A stretch of 64,000 nucleotides of DNA from Clostridiales bacterium (lineage in GTDB: Bacteria; Bacillota; Clostridia; Lachnospirales; Lachnospiraceae). Location of the stretch: NCBI GenBank assembly GCA_018365455.1, contig JAGZJZ010000004.1, forward strand, positions 62,001 through 126,000, in the 5' to 3' direction. The notes under the pieces are model-generated. The model was not told where the DNA came from. It searched no databases and saw nothing but the letters and a program-made list of their open reading frames with translations. Both the position numbers and the translations under genes were made by a program. Below, in pieces: positions 60,081-64,000 of the stretch (within the stretch, counting starts at the first letter, position 1; each line of letters starts with the position of its first letter).

Positions 60081-63000
60081 ATGAGAAAGGTATTGAAAAA
60101 GACTATGTCTGTGGTGTTGGCAGCATCGCTTCTGGCAGGATCGGTGGGAGCAGTTGATGCAGCAGAAGTGAAAAGCAAAAGCGTCAGGCGCGGAAATGCC
60201 GATTATGTTTCCAATCAGGGGGAATTGATTACCACTCCTTTTGTGCAATTACCGGTGGGGGCGGTGCGTGCAGATGGATGGCTTGAAAACCAGTTGTTGT
60301 TACAAAAAGTGAATTTAACAGGAAATATGCATTTGTTTAATGATTATAACGAGGCTACCAGTGCATGGCTTGGGGCAGAAAACGGTGAAAGCTGGGAGAG
60401 AGGTCCTTACTATATGAGAGGACTTGTTGCGCTGGCATATGTGCTGGATGATGAGGACCTGAAGTCAGAGGCCCAGATGTGGGTGGAAGCAATTCTGAAA
60501 AGCCAGAGGGAGGACGGATCTTTTGGAGCAGGCAGCAAGACTGACTGGTGGGCGAAGATGCCGGTTCTGATGGCAATGCGGGATTATTATGAAGCAACCG
60601 AAGCAGCCGGAGAACCGGACGAGCGGGTACTTCCTTTTATGGAAAGCTATTTCCGGTACCAGCAGGCAGCACTGCCGAACAACCACTTAAGCAACTGGGC
60701 AGATGCCAGGGGTGGTGACAATATTGACAGTGTTTACTGGCTGTACAACAGAGTTTATGATGAAGCGGATCCCCAGACATCGGATTGGCTGCTTGATCTG
60801 GGTAACATACTGGAAGAACAGACAACAGACTGGACAGGGCAGTATAATGATACCACGGTAAGACAGCACGTGGTAAATACCAGCCAGGGCATGAAAACTC
60901 CCGCAGTATATTATCAGTATTCTAAAAATGAACTGGATAAGAATGCTCTTCAGAACGGGCTGTTAAACATGTCTATTGACCATGGCCGTGTAGACGGACT
61001 TCCCAATTCCGATGAAGCAGCAAGAGATAACCGCAGTACCAGAGGTACTGAGAACTGCGGTATTGTGGAAGGCCTGCTTTCCTCAGAGATAGCAGAGAAA
61101 GTGCTGGGTGAGGCATGGATTGGTGACCGGATTGAAAAATTGGCATATAATGCACTTCCGGCTGCTTATACACCGGATATGTCCGGACATGTCTACTATG
61201 TCCTGCAGAATCAGGTCATGGCAACCCTGGGTAACCATGAATTTGATTGTGATCATGGTGACAGTTCCGCATTCGGAGCTCCGCTGGGATTCGACTGCTG
61301 CTATTCCAATACCCATATGGGCTGGCCGAAATTTGTTCAGAATATGTGGATGGCAACCGAGAACAACGGACTTGCACTGACTGCTTACGGACCAAATCAG
61401 GTTAAGGCTAAAGTAGCGGACGGAAAGACAGCTGAATTTGTACAGCAGACGGATTATCCGTTTAAAGATGCTGTACACCTGGATTATAAGGGTGAAACGG
61501 CTGATTTTGAACTTCAGCTTCGCATTCCGGAATGGGCAGTGGATCCGGTTGTGAAAGTAAATGGTACAGTGGCTCAAGGCGTAGTGAACGGAGAATATTA
61601 TAAGGTAAACCGGGAATGGAAAAAAGGTGATACCATTGATCTGGTATTCCCAAGTGAGATTGAAACATCATCCTGGTACAACGATTCTGTTGCTGTAGAA
61701 AAAGGACCGCTTCTGTACGGACTTAAGATAGAAGAGGACTGGCGGGTAGAGGAAAGCAATGATGCCAGAGAATTAAAGGTAGAACATCAGGCACAGTCTC
61801 CCCTGCGAGAAGTATATCCGGCATCTCAGTGGAATTATGGATTAGTTGTAGAAGATGGATTTGAAGTTTCATATGCGGATGAGGTGGCGCTGCAGCCATT
61901 CAGCACCCAGACGGCACCGGTTACCATCAAAGCTACCGGACAGTTAATTCCTGAGTGGACCTATGATGGAAATATTGCAGGACCTCAGCCATATGGTGCA
62001 ACACCGGCAGATGAAAGCTTACAGACGGATATAGAATTAATCCCTTATGGCAGCGGCAGACTGCGTATATCCCAGTTCCCTGCAATTGGAGAACCATACA
62101 CAGATGTTGTGAAAGCAGAAGGTGACAGCAGCAAGATCAATCATTTGGGTAATACTTATCAGGAATTTAAAAATATTATGGTACCGGCTGCGCAGAACTA
62201 TACATTAACAGTAGAAGGAAGCGGGCAGGGAGAGGTTATTGTAAATAATAAAGCCAGAGAAGCAATTGATTTAAGTTCCGGTTCGGCAACATTGGAAGGA
62301 CTGAAAAATCTGATATTTGACGGTAACTTCAAATTTACGAACGGTCATTATAATAACCTTCGTTTTACCGATGGACTTCAGGTTGACAGATTGGTTGTTA
62401 CACCGGTAAACATGGAAATTACGGGTATTAATATTGAAAGCTATAGCCGTACAGATGATTACATTAAGATTAATACCAATTTAAATGCTCAGGAGACACC
62501 ATATGAACTTCTGTATAAGACAACGGAAGAAGGGGATTTCACCAACAGCATTATCGGATTTGAGTCCCAGACTGCGTATATTACAGGCATTGACCCTGGA
62601 CAGGACTATTATGTTCAGATCGTTGCAAAGGTTCACGGAGAAGATAAAGCAAGTGATGTAATCGTATTAAAGGCAGAAGAAGTCAATGGTGGCGGATTAA
62701 AACCAAATCCAGGTGCGCCCAATGCCCAGTATTCCGGATTCACAACCCTTAATTATATGGAGGATGGATCAGCAGGATGGGTTAAGTATGATCCAGGTAA
62801 TAATATCAGATATATTCAGGATGAAAATGAGGGCAGAACGGTAGCGAAAATTGGAAAAAATGAAAGAGCTAAGATGACTTATGAGCCGGCTGACGGTTCG
62901 GCGCAGAACTGGACGGATTATGTAGTTACCGGAACGGTTTCTGTTGATGAAATGTCAAATAATAATGCAGGTATTATCTTCCGAGGCAGCAATTTCGGCA

Positions 63001-64000
63001 ATGATCCGGATGCTTATGCAGGATATTTTGCTGGTATCGGAAGAGTTGATTACAATGATGGTAACGTCCATGGACTGGGACTTATGATTGGATACGCAGA
63101 CGGACAATGGCATGACATTAAGGGATTTTCCATGCCGGAACTTCAGACGAATACAAAGTATGATATTAAGGTTGTAGCGTTTGGAGACCAGTTTGCTGTT
63201 TATTTAAAAGCTCATAGCGATGCAGATTATGAATTTATTGCAAAATTCAGCGATTCCAGATTCTCAAAAGGAACGATTGGTTTCCGCTCCTACAATGAGG
63301 CATTTACCGCTTATGGGGTGGATGTGAGACCGGTTGTGCAAGAAGATCTGGGGGTATTTGAGGAAACTGAGGAAGAACCGGGAGAACAGCCGGGTGAAGT
63401 TCTTTTCTCAGATGATTTTAACGATGCACAGAAATCCCAGGAGAATTGGGTAAAGGTACCGGAACAGGCGAATATCCAGTTTGTTGATGAAAAAGTTGTA
63501 CTTGGATCAAGTTCAGATATGAAGCTGGTAACAGCAGAGCAATATCAGTGGAAAGATTTTGTTTATGAAGCAAATGTTACACTGCGGGGAGAGGGTCAGA
63601 ATGCAGGTCTTATTTTCCGGTCTTCCAAAGAAGAAAGTGGCGCAGACAGCTATAATGGTTATTACTTTGGTATTGGCTATAGTAAGGGTAAAGGAAGTTT
63701 TGAAGTTGGAAAGGCTGCTGATAAAAAATGGAACGGCATAAGCGGAACAGTGGAATCGTCACTGGTAAATCAGGATCAGGCACATCACCTTAAGGTAATT
63801 GCCTATGGCTCCAAATTGAATTTCTTTATTGATAATACAAAGGTATACTCTATTGCCGACAGCTCCCATAAGATGGGGCGCGTTGGTCTTCGCGGGTATA
63901 ACAGGCAGTTTGAAGTAGACGACATCAATGTACGTACCCTGACGGAAGAAGAAAAAGAGTTATATTCAAAGATTGAAGTAGAAGAAATTGCAATTACGGC
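60081..64000 (+). CDS. Secreted GH127-superfamily (DUF1680) beta-L-arabinofuranosidase-like protein, 3' truncated
   Basis: The frame is open from the ATG at 60081 to the window edge (over 1300 codons, no stop). The signal peptide ends after AVDAA (residue 28). Residues about 45-600 form an (alpha/alpha)6-barrel enzyme: GAVRADGWLENQLLLQ, WERGPYYMRGLVALAYVL, and the zinc-thiolate site E324-x-C326 (GTENCG) and C406-C407 (FDCCYSN), matching GH127 Glu338/Cys340/Cys417/Cys418. E312 is a candidate acid/base. Beta-sandwich domains follow (LRIPEW, VAVEKGPLLYGL). After a fibronectin-like segment (about 790-870) come two LamG/DUF1080-like modules (about 885-1080 and 1110-1290). It could be GH127, GH142 or GH146; the family cannot be fixed by eye. 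It probably works outside the cell on arabinan or arabinosylated glycoprotein. GGAGGCGG precedes the start. Confidence 0.85.
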   Translation, partial: MRKVLKKTMSVVLAASLLAGSVGAVDAAEVKSKSVRRGNADYVSNQGELITTPFVQLPVGAVRADGWLENQLLLQKVNLTGNMHLFNDYNEATSAWLGAENGESWERGPYYMRGLVALAYVLDDEDLKSEAQMWVEAILKSQREDGSFGAGSKTDWWAKMPVLMAMRDYYEATEAAGEPDERVLPFMESYFRYQQAALPNNHLSNWADARGGDNIDSVYWLYNRVYDEADPQTSDWLLDLGNILEEQTTDWTGQYNDTTVRQHVVNTSQGMKTPAVYYQYSKNELDKNALQNGLLNMSIDHGRVDGLPNSDEAARDNRSTRGTENCGIVEGLLSSEIAEKVLGEAWIGDRIEKLAYNALPAAYTPDMSGHVYYVLQNQVMATLGNHEFDCDHGDSSAFGAPLGFDCCYSNTHMGWPKFVQNMWMATENNGLALTAYGPNQVKAKVADGKTAEFVQQTDYPFKDAVHLDYKGETADFELQLRIPEWAVDPVVKVNGTVAQGVVNGEYYKVNREWKKGDTIDLVFPSEIETSSWYNDSVAVEKGPLLYGLKIEEDWRVEESNDARELKVEHQAQSPLREVYPASQWNYGLVVEDGFEVSYADEVALQPFSTQTAPVTIKATGQLIPEWTYDGNIAGPQPYGATPADESLQTDIELIPYGSGRLRISQFPAIGEPYTDVVKAEGDSSKINHLGNTYQEFKNIMVPAAQNYTLTVEGSGQGEVIVNNKAREAIDLSSGSATLEGLKNLIFDGNFKFTNGHYNNLRFTDGLQVDRLVVTPVNMEITGINIESYSRTDDYIKINTNLNAQETPYELLYKTTEEGDFTNSIIGFESQTAYITGIDPGQDYYVQIVAKVHGEDKASDVIVLKAEEVNGGGLKPNPGAPNAQYSGFTTLNYMEDGSAGWVKYDPGNNIRYIQDENEGRTVAKIGKNERAKMTYEPADGSAQNWTDYVVTGTVSVDEMSNNNAGIIFRGSNFGNDPDAYAGYFAGIGRVDYNDGNVHGLGLMIGYADGQWHDIKGFSMPELQTNTKYDIKVVAFGDQFAVYLKAHSDADYEFIAKFSDSRFSKGTIGFRSYNEAFTAYGVDVRPVVQEDLGVFEETEEEPGEQPGEVLFSDDFNDAQKSQENWVKVPEQANIQFVDEKVVLGSSSDMKLVTAEQYQWKDFVYEANVTLRGEGQNAGLIFRSSKEESGADSYNGYYFGIGYSKGKGSFEVGKAADKKWNGISGTVESSLVNQDQAHHLKVIAYGSKLNFFIDNTKVYSIADSSHKMGRVGLRGYNRQFEVDDINVRTLTEEEKELYSKIEVEEIAIT

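Overview
The window looks like chromosomal DNA of a gut Firmicute, most likely a Lachnospiraceae (Blautia / Clostridium cluster XIVa type). The reasons are moderately low GC, strong AGGAGG-type ribosome binding sites, the rpsF-ssb-rpsR operon, a class B sortase, YesM/YesN-type two-component systems, ABC sugar importers without their own ATPase, and very long secreted glycosidases with FIVAR, Ig-like and BspA-type modules. The genus call is inference. No tRNA, rRNA, CRISPR array, transposase-bearing IS or prophage was seen.

Bases 1-18.3 kb are mostly housekeeping: the end of a CBS/DRTGG-type Mn pyrophosphatase, a flavin reductase, a small ABM-fold protein, dinB with a LexA box in its promoter, a URO-D-family protein with a divergent AraC regulator, asnS, a VanR/VanS-like two-component system translationally coupled to sortase B, a sirtuin, DUF951, an Rpn-type nuclease, an Old-Yellow-Enzyme reductase, a DUF1361 membrane protein, and rpsF-ssb-rpsR. 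They are followed by a lipoprotein plus a signal-less lipase with a C-terminal helical tail. That pair resembles a reverse-domain type VII effector with its lipoprotein immunity factor.

Bases 18.6-36.2 kb form a plant-arabinoside utilisation locus. It holds a giant secreted (alpha/alpha)6-type glycosidase (probably GH121 beta-L-arabinobiosidase), a YesM/YesN-type sensor and regulator, two paralogous sugar-binding lipoproteins, two ABC permeases, and a cytoplasmic GH127 beta-L-arabinofuranosidase with every catalytic and zinc residue in place. The implied flow is extracellular release of beta-arabinobiose, ABC import, then intracellular cleavage to L-arabinose. A secreted GH127-superfamily enzyme at the right edge (60081 onward, cut by the window) belongs to the same theme.

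Bases 36.3-42 kb hold a cupin protein, a small membrane protein, secDF, and a two-gene AAA-ATPase/RloB-type (AbiL-like) defence pair. Bases 42.1-59.2 kb hold a second ABC importer with its own two-component system, a 2406-residue secreted protein that joins a parallel beta-helix to a GH20 domain, an AraC regulator, a ThuA-like protein and a Gfo/Idh/MocA dehydrogenase. A His-less HPr/Crh-like protein follows.

Three non-coding signals stand out. (1) Two leaders with the same structure precede two unrelated glycosidase genes (GH127 at 34268, GH20 at 49169). Each has two interleaved, pseudoknot-like helices and a third hairpin exactly 15 nt before the ATG, with wobble-compensated changes between copies. 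I do not recognise the family, and it is the best candidate here for an undescribed riboregulator. (2) Three intergenic giant imperfect palindromes (about 160-185 bp) have unrelated arms but the same apex, AGCCCGCT, flanked by covarying base pairs; at least two relics are nearby. (3) Two compact promoter-plus-terminator units, one on each strand, look like small RNAs or premature-termination leaders.
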